DNA of 64,000 bases from Paraburkholderia bannensis (GCF_014200455.1 NZ_JACHBW010000011.1:124001-188000), one strand, 5' to 3'. Counted from the stretch's first letter, positions 17,304-27,208 are shown. Notes: a model not told the origin generated them from the letters alone. Numbers and translations: made by a program.

Positions 17304-18104
17304 ATGAAACTGCCGATCTATCAGATTGATGCATTTGCGGATCAGGTCTTCAAGGGCAACTACGCAGCGGTCGTGCCGCTCGAACGCTGGCTGCCCGACA
17401 GTTTGATGCAGGCCATCGCGGCAGAAAACAATCTCTCCGAAACGGCATTTTTCTTGAGGAATGCCAATGGTCAGTTCGAGATCCGCTGGTTCTCGCCGCT
17501 CACCGAAATCGCATTCTGCGGGCATGCCACGCTGGCCAGCGCATACGCGATCTTCAAGCGCTGTGCCGATCTGGAAGTGGTCGAATTCGTCGCGGCGGCA
17601 GTCGGCAGGCTCACGGTCCGCCGCACCGCAAACGGCCTGATCGAAATGAGTTTCCCGCAGCGATGCCCCGAACCGTTGACCGAGATCCCGGCTGCGCTGC
17701 TGCAAGGATTGTCGATCGAGCCGCTGGAACTGCTGATCAGTCAGCAAGCCTATGTGGCGATCTACGCCTGCGAGCAGGACGTGCGATCGGTCGTGCCCGC
17801 ACTCGATCGACTAAAGGCATTGGGACCGCTCGATGTCGTCGTCACCGCTCCCGGCGATGAGCACGATTTCGTCTCGCGTTATTTCTGGCCCGCCAACGGC
17901 GGCGACGAAGATCCCGTCACCGGCTCGATCCATGCCGCGCTCGCACCGTTGTGGTCGCAGCGTCTGGGTCAATCCGATCTCGTAGCGATGCAGGCGTCGC
18001 GTCGGGGCGGCTTGCTCTACTGTCGCGTGGACGCCGACCGTGTGCATATCTCAGGCCGCGCGGTTCAATACCTGGAGGGGACGATCGAAGTCCCGGATGC
18101 GTAA
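17304..18104 (+). CDS. PhzF-family isomerase
   Basis: A 266-aa protein with the PhzF diaminopimelate-epimerase-like fold, two similar halves. The N-terminal signature IYQIDAFADQVFKGNYAAVV and the catalytic glutamate Glu46 in NNLSETAFF are present, as are RWFSPLTEIAFCGHATLA and DPVTGSIHAAL. Members isomerise small hydroxy/amino acids; PhzF itself acts in phenazine synthesis, but no phenazine genes are nearby, so the substrate is unknown. Cytoplasmic, probably a stand-alone gene. Confidence 0.9.
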   Translation: MKLPIYQIDAFADQVFKGNYAAVVPLERWLPDSLMQAIAAENNLSETAFFLRNANGQFEIRWFSPLTEIAFCGHATLASAYAIFKRCADLEVVEFVAAAVGRLTVRRTANGLIEMSFPQRCPEPLTEIPAALLQGLSIEPLELLISQQAYVAIYACEQDVRSVVPALDRLKALGPLDVVVTAPGDEHDFVSRYFWPANGGDEDPVTGSIHAALAPLWSQRLGQSDLVAMQASRRGGLLYCRVDADRVHISGRAVQYLEGTIEVPDA

Positions 18105-18129
18105 CCGCGACGCGTTCCGCCGCCGCGCC

Positions 18130-18351
18130 CTAAAGCTTCTCCAGCACGAAATTCGCCGCCGCGTAGCGCGCGTTGCAGTTCCAGATTTCCTGGCCATCGC
18201 GATGGAAGGTCGCCCAGCCATCCTTCACCGTCATTTGCGCGCGCGGGAAGACCTGCTCGTGGCCGTTCGCGGCGGCGGAAAGCGGGTTGTTTTCGCGGCA
18301 GATTGCCAGGTATTCGCCATCTGCCGGGGCGCCGGTTGTTGCTTCGTCCAT
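18130..18351 (-). CDS. Small uncharacterised protein (73 aa)
   Basis: I do not recognise the family. The sequence reads like a real small cytoplasmic protein: DGEYLAICRENNPLSAAA, then QMTVKDGWATFHRDGQEIWNCNARYAA. The WxTFxRDGQEIWNCNARYAAANF tail suggests a small beta-rich domain. GACAGG just before the ATG is a passable ribosome site. It converges on the PhzF gene with a 25-base gap. Confidence 0.5.
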   Translation of the reverse strand: MDEATTGAPADGEYLAICRENNPLSAAANGHEQVFPRAQMTVKDGWATFHRDGQEIWNCNARYAAANFVLEKL

Positions 18352-18862
18352 CCTGTCTTGCCGATTTGCGGTTGATTCAATCGCAGAAGTCTATCACCCG
18401 CTGTCGCGGCGCCCCTGCAATCGCCCGGCGGCATCGCCCCCTGCCTTACTGGATGCCGTGACGCGCCTTGTAGTCGAGCTGTCATGAAAAGCCCGGCAGA
18501 TGAAAGCATTGTAATAAACGCGCAGTGTGGCGGGCAATCATGAAAGTTATATGAAAGATTAATGCATGCGCAACGATTGGGCGCGATGCCTGCACGCGCC
18601 AACCGACCATCGCAGCTTGTTGCGAAAGCAACAAATCGCCTCCGCGCTTGCCTTCGATAGCGCGTCATGTCAGTGCATGGGCGCACCAACGCGAAGAATC
18701 TGCACGCCAGCACGGTGAATCCAGCTCATCCCGCTCAAGCGCGCGCGCGAAGTTGCCGTTACGCAGTAGTAAGCCGCGCTCTAAAACATGGCACTGATAT
18801 TGACCACGTCGATTTACCGTTCAGAATGCGGCGTAACCCCTCGTGTCATCCTGGCGCATGCG
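18352..18862. other. Gene-free stretch before the GGDEF-EAL gene
   Basis: About 510 bases with no supported gene. It should hold the divergent promoters of the 73-aa gene and the c-di-GMP gene. The middle (18530-18570) is AT-richer, with TGAAAGTTATATGAAAGATTA, but I cannot assign hexamers or operators. Confidence 0.45.
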
Positions 18863-21800
18863 ATGAAGCACAATCCGTTTATCCGACTGCTCGGGCGCTT
18901 GCGCGTGGGCCGCAAGCTGCTGCTGATCTATCTGCTCGATCTGAGCGCGGTCGTCTATATCAGCAGCATCCTGATTCACGAAAAATATATTTCGATCGAC
19001 TTCTCGCAAAAGGAAATCATCGGCAATACCTATCTGGCGACGGTGCGAGAAACGCTCGTCGATGTCGCCATGCGTGGCGCGGGCGGCAGCTTCGACCCTC
19101 CACACATCGAGCAAACCCGCACCGCGCTCGCTCGCGCCGAACAGCAGTACGGCGCCAACATGCAAAGCGACGACTTGAATGCACGCTTGCGCAGCGCGCT
19201 CGACGCGCTCTCGCGTGCACCGCGCGCGGCTGACTCCGCAGCCGTACGCGATGCGCTCGAAGCCTGCCGCGATCTGATCACGCGCGTGGGCAATCAGTCG
19301 AACCTCATTCTCGACCCGGATCTCGACAGCTATTACTCGATGTCGCTGTCGGTCCTGCGCTACCCCGCCCTGCTCGACGCCGTGGACGGCATCGGCCATC
19401 GTCTGCACGAAGGCAGCCGCGATGCGCAGAAGCAGCGCGAACTGAGCACGCGCTATCTCGTGCTCGAAGGCCAGCTCGACGCCGTTGCGCAAGGGCTGCG
19501 CTCCGACTTTGCCGAAGCGGGCGCGGCCAACGAAGACGTGAAGCTCGCGCTCGCCATGCCGGTCGCGCAGTTGCTCGCTGCAATCGAAACGTACCGTGGC
19601 GCGGCGCATCTTGCCGTCGCCAACGGCGGCGCGGACGATGCCACACGTGCGGCGGCCGATGCGGCCCAGCAGGCGCTGGTCGCGCGCGTGGGCGACGCCT
19701 GGCGCGCCACCGGAGCGGAACTCGACAAGCTGCTGCAAACGCGCGTGAGCGGCCTCTTTTCGCGCATGTGGCTGCATCTGGGCACTGCCCTGTTCCTGTT
19801 GTGCGGCATTCTCTCGATGGTCTATCTGGTCGCGCAGCAGATCTCGCGGCCGTTACGCCATCTCGCGCGCGTGATGGATACCGTACGGCGCACGGGCGAT
19901 CACCGCCAGCGCGCAACATGGCATAGCCAGGATGAAATCGGCCAGCTGGTGAGCGGCTTCAACGACATGCTGGCGCAGCTCGATCACGAACGCGACGTGC
20001 AAAAGGAACTCGCCGCCACGGCGCGCGCCTCGGAAGCGCAGCACGCCCTGGTGGAAGCCACGCCGGTGCCGATGATGGTCACGGCCGTACCGGGCCACGA
20101 AGTGCTGCACGCCAATCATCCCGCGCTGTACTGGCTCAACGGCTGCACCTCCGACCCGTGGGCGTACGGACTCGATTCCGCCGTGCGGGCGCGCTTTTTT
20201 CAGCAACTTTCCGATCGCGGCGCGATCGACGAATTCGAAGTGCGCTGGATGGCCAGCGTCGAGCCCACATGGGCCATGCTCTCCGCTCGCCGCCTCACCT
20301 TCCAGGGCCGCGACGCCGTCCTCACCGCCTTCACGCCGATCAACCAGATCAAGATGATGGAACAGCGTCTGGAACTGTGGGCCAAGGTGTTCGAAGCGTC
20401 TTCGGAAGCCATCCTCATTCTCGACAGCGAGCGCCGCCTGCTGACCGCCAACGCCTCGTTCTACCGCGCAACGGGCTATCGCGCGGGCATCATCAGCGGC
20501 AAGCTGCCGCAATTCATCGTCGCCAGCGGCAATGGCGAACCGTTGATGGCGCAACTGACCGCGCTGGTCGATATCGCCAGCGTCTGGAATGGCGAAGCCG
20601 TGGTGCGCCGACGCGCCGGCGGCGACTATCCCGCCTGGCTCATGATCAGCGCCGTGCGCGACAAGCGCGGCAATGTCTCGCATTACATCTGCACGCTGAT
20701 CGACATCACCGACCGCAAGAAAAGCGAAGCGCGCATCCAGTTCCTCGCCGAGCACGACGTGCTCACCGAGTTGCCCAACCGCGCGCTCTTCACGAAGCGC
20801 CTGGGCAACGCCATCGAACAGGCGCGGCTCACGCGCGGGCGCGTTGCGGTGCTCTTTATCGACCTCGACCGCTTCAAGGACATCAACGACACCTTTGGCC
20901 ATCACGCGGGCGACGGCCTGTTGCGCTCGGTCTCGCGGCGGCTGCTGCAATCGGTGCGCGCGGGCGATACGGTCAGCCGTCTGGGCGGCGACGAATTCAC
21001 AGTGCTGCTCGGCGATGCAGGCGAAGCCACCGACGTCGCGCGATTGATCGACGAGCGTCTTCTGCCGCTGATGCGCGAGCCTCACATGATCGGCGGCAGC
21101 ACCTTGCAGGTGGCGTGCAGCATCGGCATCGCGCTGTATCCGGAGGACGGCGACGATATCGAAACGCTGATGCAGAACGCCGATGCCGCCATGTATCGCG
21201 CCAAATCGGCCGGGCGCAATCTGGTCAAGTTCTTCTCGCGCGAAATGGCGGAAAGCACGCGCCATCGGCTGGAACTGGAAACGCATCTGCGCTCGGCGAT
21301 CGAGCGCGACGAGCTATGGCTCGCCTGGCAACCCTGCGTGCATGCCGCGAGCGGCGAACTGACGAGCGTGGAAGCGCTGCTGCGCTGGGAGCATCCGCAT
21401 CTGGGAACGGTGTCGCCGACGGACTTCATTCCGATCGCGGAGGACACGCGGCTCATCGTGCCGATCGGCGCATGGGTGATCGACGAAGCGTGCCGCCAGA
21501 TCGCGCGCTGGCGCGCGGCCGGATTGCCGGAAATACGCGTGTCGATCAATCTTTCCGTGGTGCAACTGCGCGACGATGCACAACTGGTGAACCGACTGCG
21601 CGACAGCCTCGCAGCCCATCGCGTCGAAGCAGGCAGTCTCGAACTGGAAATCACCGAAACGGTGCTGATGGAAAGCGTCGATCGCTATCTGGGCGTGGTC
21701 AACGAAATTCGCGCGCTGGGCGTGAAGCTGTCGCTCGACGACTTCGGCACGGGCTATTCGAGCCTGAGCTATCTGCATCGCTTCCCGCTCGACCGGCTCA

Positions 21801-22060
21801 AGATCGATCGCGCCTTCGTGCATGGCCGGCTGGAAGCCAGCGCCGATCTGGCGGTGATCCGGGCCATTGTCGAGCTTGGCCACGAACTGGGTTTGCGGGT
21901 AGTGGCCGAAGGCGTCGAGCAGGCTCACGAAGCCGAGGCGCTCAGGCGCATTGGCTGCGACGAGTTGCAGGGCTTTCTCTTTGCAAGGCCGTTGCGGCAC
22001 GAAGCGCTCGCGGACTGGCTGAAATCACGCGCCGACGCCTGTGTGGACGAAGCGGTCTAG
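18863..22060 (+). CDS. Membrane c-di-GMP enzyme: sensor, HAMP, PAS, GGDEF and EAL
   Basis: A 1065-aa hybrid of diguanylate cyclase and phosphodiesterase. Order: TM1 (residues ~20-38), a ~280-residue periplasmic helical sensor, TM2 (~305-327), HAMP (~330-380), two PAS-like regions (~400-510 and ~505-620), GGDEF and EAL. The GGDEF motif at 708-712 (SRLGGDEFTVLL) is intact. EAL at 837-839 (SVEALLRWEHP) and the metal/catalytic segments ITETVLMES and DDFGTGYSSLSYL are intact too. Both activities are therefore possible; which dominates cannot be read. It likely links an external signal to biofilm or motility output such as the Tad pilus or polysaccharide genes in this window. An ATG at 18788 is an alternative start. 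Confidence 0.93.
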   Translation: MKHNPFIRLLGRLRVGRKLLLIYLLDLSAVVYISSILIHEKYISIDFSQKEIIGNTYLATVRETLVDVAMRGAGGSFDPPHIEQTRTALARAEQQYGANMQSDDLNARLRSALDALSRAPRAADSAAVRDALEACRDLITRVGNQSNLILDPDLDSYYSMSLSVLRYPALLDAVDGIGHRLHEGSRDAQKQRELSTRYLVLEGQLDAVAQGLRSDFAEAGAANEDVKLALAMPVAQLLAAIETYRGAAHLAVANGGADDATRAAADAAQQALVARVGDAWRATGAELDKLLQTRVSGLFSRMWLHLGTALFLLCGILSMVYLVAQQISRPLRHLARVMDTVRRTGDHRQRATWHSQDEIGQLVSGFNDMLAQLDHERDVQKELAATARASEAQHALVEATPVPMMVTAVPGHEVLHANHPALYWLNGCTSDPWAYGLDSAVRARFFQQLSDRGAIDEFEVRWMASVEPTWAMLSARRLTFQGRDAVLTAFTPINQIKMMEQRLELWAKVFEASSEAILILDSERRLLTANASFYRATGYRAGIISGKLPQFIVASGNGEPLMAQLTALVDIASVWNGEAVVRRRAGGDYPAWLMISAVRDKRGNVSHYICTLIDITDRKKSEARIQFLAEHDVLTELPNRALFTKRLGNAIEQARLTRGRVAVLFIDLDRFKDINDTFGHHAGDGLLRSVSRRLLQSVRAGDTVSRLGGDEFTVLLGDAGEATDVARLIDERLLPLMREPHMIGGSTLQVACSIGIALYPEDGDDIETLMQNADAAMYRAKSAGRNLVKFFSREMAESTRHRLELETHLRSAIERDELWLAWQPCVHAASGELTSVEALLRWEHPHLGTVSPTDFIPIAEDTRLIVPIGAWVIDEACRQIARWRAAGLPEIRVSINLSVVQLRDDAQLVNRLRDSLAAHRVEAGSLELEITETVLMESVDRYLGVVNEIRALGVKLSLDDFGTGYSSLSYLHRFPLDRLKIDRAFVHGRLEASADLAVIRAIVELGHELGLRVVAEGVEQAHEAEALRRIGCDELQGFLFARPLRHEALADWLKSRADACVDEAV

Positions 22061-22506
22061 CCGTTGGAAGCGCCGTTAGAAGCGCCGTTGGAAGCGCCAT
22101 TCGAAGCACCAAAGCAGCGGCCGCACGAACGCGCCTGGCCGAGGCGCAGGCGTCCGGCGCTCACGCTCACTTCACTGCCGCACTCGCAGCGGCACACCCA
22201 CAAACCGTCACCGGCGTAGCGTTCGGTCGTCAACTGCCCGAAGACCTCGCCGCCCTTGAGCGACGGCGAGCCGGGCCGGGAGCGCCAGACGCGGCGCTGC
22301 TCGCCGCAGCCGCAATCGCGCGTCTGGCCGCTTTCAACCGCGGCGAGCGCTGCGCTCAGATGCGACCCGCAGCGGCACTTCCAGAGCCACACGTTCGCGC
22401 CGCGATACTGCAGCGCAACGAGATCGCCAAAGGCGCGACCTGTAACGTCGCGACTCGGCGGGAATGGCCATGTCGGGGGCAAAGGGGGACGGATTCGCTG
22501 GTTCAC
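22057..22506 (-). CDS. Protein with two tandem zinc-ribbon-like CRCxCG domains and a GASN-repeat tail
   Basis: A 149-aa protein built from a duplicated module. Copy 1 (residues ~22-69): GRAFGDLVALQYRG, WLWKCRCGSH, TRDCGCG. Copy 2 (~85-130): GEVFGQLTTERYAG, LWVCRCECGSE, ARSCGRC. The pattern GxxFGxLxxxxxxG-W(L/V)CxCxCG-(S/D)CG(C/R)C resembles the small zinc module that accompanies AP2/HNH-type phage and mobile-element proteins; here there is no nuclease domain. The tail is four GASN repeats. It overlaps the convergent GGDEF-EAL gene by the 4 bases CTAG, which contain the stop codon of both. Nucleic-acid binding is inference. Confidence 0.68.
   Translation of the reverse strand: MNQRIRPPLPPTWPFPPSRDVTGRAFGDLVALQYRGANVWLWKCRCGSHLSAALAAVESGQTRDCGCGEQRRVWRSRPGSPSLKGGEVFGQLTTERYAGDGLWVCRCECGSEVSVSAGRLRLGQARSCGRCFGASNGASNGASNGASNG
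22060..22107. repeat. Four 12-bp tandem repeats coding the GASN tail
   Basis: Four in-frame copies of GCCGTTGGAAGC (copy 2 and copy 4 have one and two changes) encode the C-terminal GASNGASNGASNGASNG on the minus strand. In-frame contraction or expansion would change only tail length. Confidence 0.9.
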
Positions 22507-22744
22507 GAGAGTTAAATGGGGTTCGGCGGCGTACTCTCAAGCGTACCCCTTCTACTCGACTTCGTGGAGACGCGGCTGCGCGCAGTGGGGACAGAGCCAA
22601 TCCGGCCATCATAAATCGTGAACACGCCCAAAGGCGAGCGGCAACACACACGGTTACGGGGTTTATGGCCCGGGGAGTGCGGTTTCCGTATAGCACGCGA
22701 TCTATTACGCGCGCCTGCTGCGTCAATTCACGCCGTATCCAATG

Positions 22745-23000
22745 AACTCCACAGCGTCGAAGCCGGAAACCGAACGGCATTATCCTTATTGATACGACTT
22801 TATCTATTTGGGTAAAAAATTACGGCTCCCACAATAAATCACGATACTAAACAAGATTTTGCCGAATATCAAATCGTATAAATTTTCTTGCTTATTTAAT
22901 CCATCAATCTTTAAATCGAATCCCCAATTTCGGATTTTTCGGATATGACTTAAGCCTCTTCGCGCCCATCCTGGCGTATGCACGCGGCACTCCTTGCCGC
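22745..23000. other. AT-rich intergenic stretch at the left edge of the T6SS island
   Basis: Base composition drops sharply here compared with the flanks (long A/T runs such as TATAAATTTTCTTGCTTATTTAAT around 22875-22900). No gene is visible. It precedes the PAAR gene and probably carries its promoter. The composition break marks acquired DNA. Confidence 0.65.
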
Positions 23001-23019
23001 TCTTGATAGGAGACGGGAT

Positions 23020-23280
23020 ATGCGAGACGCGAATACCGGGCGTGAAGTCGCGCGCCTGGGCGATACAATGGACCACGGCGGAACGGTCATTGAGGCTGCG
23101 CCGAATTTAACGCATAGGGGGCGCGGCGTTGCGCTTGACGGTCATCGGGTCCGATGCCCGAAATGCGGCGGCGATTTTTCAATCAGGGCAAGCGGACCGC
23201 GCACGCATGGCGGCGTTCTGGTGGCGCTTATCGGTGACAGGACCGAATGCGGTGCCACGCTCATGGAGGCGCAAAGATGA
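23020..23280 (+). CDS. PAAR-domain protein, T6SS spike tip
   Basis: An 86-aa protein with the PAAR layout: REVARLGDTMDHGGTVIEAA, a hinge LTHRGRGVALDGHRVRCPKC, then FSIRASGPRTHGGVLVALIGDRTECGATL. PAAR proteins cap the VgrG trimer and bind one metal through His/Cys residues; candidates here are H37-type THGG and the Cys residues. AGGAG lies 6 bases before the ATG. The stop overlaps the vgrG start as ATGA, so translation is coupled. No sheath or baseplate genes are nearby, so this is an orphan vgrG-effector island. Confidence 0.82.
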   Translation: MRDANTGREVARLGDTMDHGGTVIEAAPNLTHRGRGVALDGHRVRCPKCGGDFSIRASGPRTHGGVLVALIGDRTECGATLMEAQR

Positions 23281-26222
23281 ACGCGCGGTACTGGCAAATG
23301 CTCACGATGCGCGGGCCCGAATTGCCGACGCGGCCAACGTTCGACTCGCGCGGCCGGAAATACGAAGAATGCGTGCTGACGCCGCAACGTATTAGTGGGT
23401 ACGACGGCATCGGACAACGCTTTGAATACGGCGTCGAAGCGGGCAAACCTGCAAACCCGCTGCCCGCAATCTTTGACGAAGACGAACGCGAGCGCATAGA
23501 CCTCGACCGCATTGCTGGCACGGAGATATGGCTAACGATTGATCTTGAGCGGATCGGCGTTGTGGACGGCAAATATCGCTTGACGTGGAGCAGCGGCGCA
23601 GGCGTGCGCCATATTAACGGCATTATCGGGAATGCCCGCGTTCTGGGCGACGAAGGCCCGAACACCGTCTACGAATTCATCGTCCATCCTTCGTTCTGGC
23701 TCGCGACACTGCAAGAGAATTCACGGTTTTTCAAGGGCTCGATTGCCGATATCCTGCATGAGGTCATCAGACCGTACGGGCAGATCGAATGGCGAATCAA
23801 TCCGGACTACTACCCGCAACGCGACTATATCCGCCAGGCGTGGGAGAGCGACTGGAACTTCTTCATGCGGCTGTGCGAGGAATGGGGCTACGTTGTCTGG
23901 ATCGAACACCGCGAGCAAAGTCATGTGCTGGTGATCGCCGACAATCCGCACGCGTATCGCAAGCACGAACGCGCTTATGAAACTCTGCGGTATCACGCGG
24001 GCGGCGGCCACATCAACGAAGAACCTATTACTGCGATGACTTACGCAAGCGCGGTGACGCCGGGCCGCGTGACCGTGCAGGATCACAGCCACAGCGCGCC
24101 GCGCCTTGTGCCATACGCTACGCCCTTCCGGGAAACCTACGATAAACCGCGTAAGACGGCTAACGCCGATCATGAGATATACACGCACGCCGACTTTGCC
24201 CAGCCCGCCACGCGGCGTGACGCGCCCTATGACGAAACGAACTGGCGCGAGGAGGCACGCCATTTTGCGCGCGTCAAACTCGAATCGCGCACCTCCGTCG
24301 GTTCGCGCGCGAGCGCTAAAGGCGCGTTGCGCGGTGTCGAGGTCGGCAAGACACTCTCCGTCACGCACTACCTGTATCACGCGGCTAATTGCGAATATCT
24401 CGTACTGAGTTGCGATATGGACATACGCGCGACGGGCACCCTGTCCAGCACCGAACGCGTCTATGACATCAGCGCGTCATTCGTCATGCAACCGCTACGT
24501 GAGCGGTACCGCATGCCGCAGGTGACACCGCGTCCAGTAATTGGTGGCCAGGAATACGCCGTCATCATCGGTCCGGATCATGCCGAAATGTGTGTGGATA
24601 AATATAACCGCGCGCTGGTGCAATTCATCTGGGACCGTGACGGTAAATATGATGGCAAGTCGGCCATCTGGGTACGCCTCGCGACGGCGTGGCATGGCAT
24701 GGCAATGGCATGGGAACGGTCAACCATGCGCGATGCGGGCAACAGGTGCTGGTCGACTACGTGAATGGTGATCCTGATAAGCCGTTATCACTGCATTCGT
24801 TGTCGATGAAAACAATCCCGTGCCGTGGGAAATGCCCGTCAATCATGCACTGAGCGGAATGGTGAGCAAGAGTCTGGGTTTGGGGACACAGACCAACCAT
24901 CTCGCGCTGGACGATACGCAGGACCGCATGCAGGTGCAACTGGCGAGCGACCACGGCAAATCGAGTGTGAGCCTGGGTTATATCACCCGAATCGACGGTC
25001 ACGTGGGGCGGCAGGACGCACGCGGCGAAGGGTTTGAACTGCGAACCGACAAGCACGGTGCCGTTTGGGCCGCGCCAGGATTGCTACTTACCACGTTTGG
25101 GCGCACCAGCGCGAAAGGCAAGGTAAAGGAAAATGGCGAGGCAATCGCACGCTTGACGGCGGCGCGCGATATCCACGAAAGCGCGGCGCAGGAAGCGCAG
25201 CGCCACGGCGCACAGGAAGCGCTCAAGGATCAAGCGGAAGTCTCCAGCAAGCTAAAGAGCGCCAATGCCAGCCTTAAAGGTAGCGCCGCTACGCAACCGG
25301 ACGATTTCCCTGAATTTGATGACCCGGATATCGCGATTGCAAGCGCCGCCAACTTGCACGCTACGGCGGCGGGTTCAACGCACTTTGCGAGCGAACACCA
25401 TACGGCGATGACGACTGGCGGTCATGTCTCTATCGCAGCCGGTAGATCGTTCTTCGCGTCCGTGCGGGAGAAAATCGCGTTATATGCGCAAAAGGCATTG
25501 ACGTTCATCACGCCCGGCCCGGTGCATATTGAGTCACTTAACGGCCCACTTTCCCAAGTTTCACAGGGAGATATGTCGATTACCAGCACGGACGGCATAT
25601 TACGGCTAGCGGCCCTAAGAGGCGTTGATATCCAATGTAACGGCACGTTGTGGCGGTTTCGCCCGAGGGCGTGACGGGTTACACAAACGGCAAATTTCTT
25701 GTGCGCGCGGCGAACCATGCAATTGACGACCCACGAGCCATGCCGATTGATTCTCCTGTGACACCGGAGAACCCCGGCAAGCTAGCGGCGCATCATGTTT
25801 TGTTGGAAAACCAGGGCGGCTTCGCCATAGCCAACCAGCCTTACCGGCTAGCGCTGGATAATGGACAGGTTATTCAAGGGGTAACAAATGTGTTGGGCGA
25901 AATGCAGTTGGTCACGAGTAACGCGACGGCGTTCGGCGTGATCGAACTGATGTCGCAGAGCGAGCCTGAAAACGTAATCGGGCTGGTCAATACAACCGTC
26001 TATCGCGACGCGGGCCAACCTCCACCACTGCCAGCAGCCTCCGTCGTGAAGCGGACGACGCAGGTTGGTGGCAAGACAGTTTCTACGCCGGGGACAGGCG
26101 CAACGTCGCAGAGCCAGCCACCGAATTTGTCGCCCGCCAGTGGCGCATGGGTATTGCGCAACCGACAATTGATCGCCTGTTTGGTGGAGTTAGTGCAATC
26201 GATGAGGCAGAAGGGGACATGA
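23277..26222 (+). pseudogene. vgrG: VgrG (T6SS spike), broken by at least three frameshifts
   Basis: Three successive frames together give one VgrG. Frame A (from 23277) holds the gp27-like N-terminus, LTPQRISGYDGIGQRFEYGVE through ALVQFIWDRDGKYDGKSAIWV. Near 24690-24705 the reading moves by one base to NGMGTVNHARCGQQVLVDYVNGDPDKP, near 24783 by another to ITAFVVDENNPVPWEMPVNHALSGM, and near 25650 by another, to VSPEGVTGYTNGKFLVRA. Each change equals loss of one base. The gp5/DUF2345 region (residues LLTTFGRTSAKGK onward) and a C-terminal extension with a transthyretin-like segment NQPYRLALDNGQ are otherwise well preserved, so decay is recent or the assembly has small errors. It overlaps the PAAR gene by ATGA. 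Confidence 0.82.
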
Positions 26223-27082
26223 GGAAGACGATTGCCCGCAATGCAGTTGACGACAAACTACGTGATCTGGCGGCAACGATCTACCATGAGTCGCGGCACT
26301 GTCAGCAGACCTTTTGGATGATGTCGCTTTTCTTCACCTATCCTGATGATTATGTGCAGCTTCCGGGTATTTCGACGATGTTCAAATATTCCGCACTTGA
26401 ATCGATCAAGGTGATTGCAGAGAAAACACCGTTTCCCAACGACAATCTTGTCAAGATTGGAGTTCACCCTATGCTAATTTTCTATTACTGGTGGTTTATT
26501 GTCGCCGAGAAAGTTAGTTCGCCTGGATTTAAGCTATTCGATCCTATGTTTGCGGATGCTGACAAGGTGCAGGCCGAGGTCTGCAAGCTGCGTAGCGTGA
26601 CTCCAGAACAGGCGCAGTTGATGGGGCAATACGAACCCGGCTACCGTAGCCACTATCATGAAGAGGATGCATATGCGACTGAGGATGCAGTCAAGCAGTA
26701 TTGGCGTGATCCTAATCATTCTTTTTTCTCAATCCCGGTGTATGCACAAGAAAATACGAGCAAATCCTCGGAAAACTCGGAGTCAACGGAAATGGCTAAT
26801 CAGGAAGTCGAATCAAAAAATAGCGCAATCATGGCTATTCTTGAGGAGGCGATGTTGATTTTGCGTGACGATAAACCGTTAAGTAAAAATTATCAAATAT
26901 TCGGAAAATTTTCGTCATTTGAGAAATCAGTTTTTTCAAATTTTGGAGACGAATATAAGTTTCAAAATGAGGCTGTGGCGGATGCCGATTCGCCGCGCCT
27001 ATCCCTACCTCACGCCCGAAATGCGCAAGCAGAAACGCGACGAAGCAGCGGCGCGAGCGCGCGCGGCATACGGGAACGGTAA
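26219..27082 (+). CDS. Putative T6SS effector with zincin HExxH motif
   Basis: The frame (open from before 26147) encodes FGGVSAIDEAEGDMRKTIAR, then VDDKLRDLAATIYHESRHCQQTFW. HESRH (residues 23-27 from the ATG at 26219) is an HExxH zinc-protease motif inside a predicted helix. HYHEEDAYATEDAV, about 130 residues later, could supply the third acidic ligand, as in gluzincins. No signal peptide. It follows vgrG directly: either a C-terminal toxin domain lost from the VgrG frame by a fourth one-base shift near 26150, or a separate protein starting at the ATGA overlap (26219). Base composition is much more AT-rich than the neighbours after 26650. Protease activity and effector role are inference. 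Confidence 0.6.
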   Translation: MRKTIARNAVDDKLRDLAATIYHESRHCQQTFWMMSLFFTYPDDYVQLPGISTMFKYSALESIKVIAEKTPFPNDNLVKIGVHPMLIFYYWWFIVAEKVSSPGFKLFDPMFADADKVQAEVCKLRSVTPEQAQLMGQYEPGYRSHYHEEDAYATEDAVKQYWRDPNHSFFSIPVYAQENTSKSSENSESTEMANQEVESKNSAIMAILEEAMLILRDDKPLSKNYQIFGKFSSFEKSVFSNFGDEYKFQNEAVADADSPRLSLPHARNAQAETRRSSGASARGIRER

Positions 27083-27094
27083 GGAGGCAAACCA

Positions 27095-27208
27095 ATGAGG
27101 AAGGTTACACAGGTCGTGGAAGCGATTGCCAAAAGATCGGGAGTGGGTCTCTCGCTTATTACACGATTGCGCATGGATTTAGCGTCGCCAACACACCCTT
27201 GCCCTTAA
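27095..27208 (+). pseudogene. Truncated 37-codon ORF after the effector, possible immunity-gene remnant
   Basis: A strong GGAGG ribosome site 6 bases before ATG at 27095 opens MRKVTQVVEAIAKRSGVGLS, continuing LITRLRMDLASPTHPCP and a stop. Position right after a T6SS effector is where an immunity gene is expected. The frame is closed by the inverted-repeat element at 27198, next to an IS relic, so it looks like a gene truncated by insertion. There is too little sequence to identify the protein. Confidence 0.35.

Noticed and set aside
19853..21286. A 477-codon minus-strand frame opposite the c-di-GMP gene
   Set aside because: Antisense shadow with no recognisable domain.
20158..22515. A 785-codon open frame on the plus strand overlapping the GGDEF-EAL gene
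   Set aside because: It is a high-GC shadow frame, Arg-rich with no domain, while the overlapping frame has intact GGDEF, EAL, HAMP and PAS motifs.
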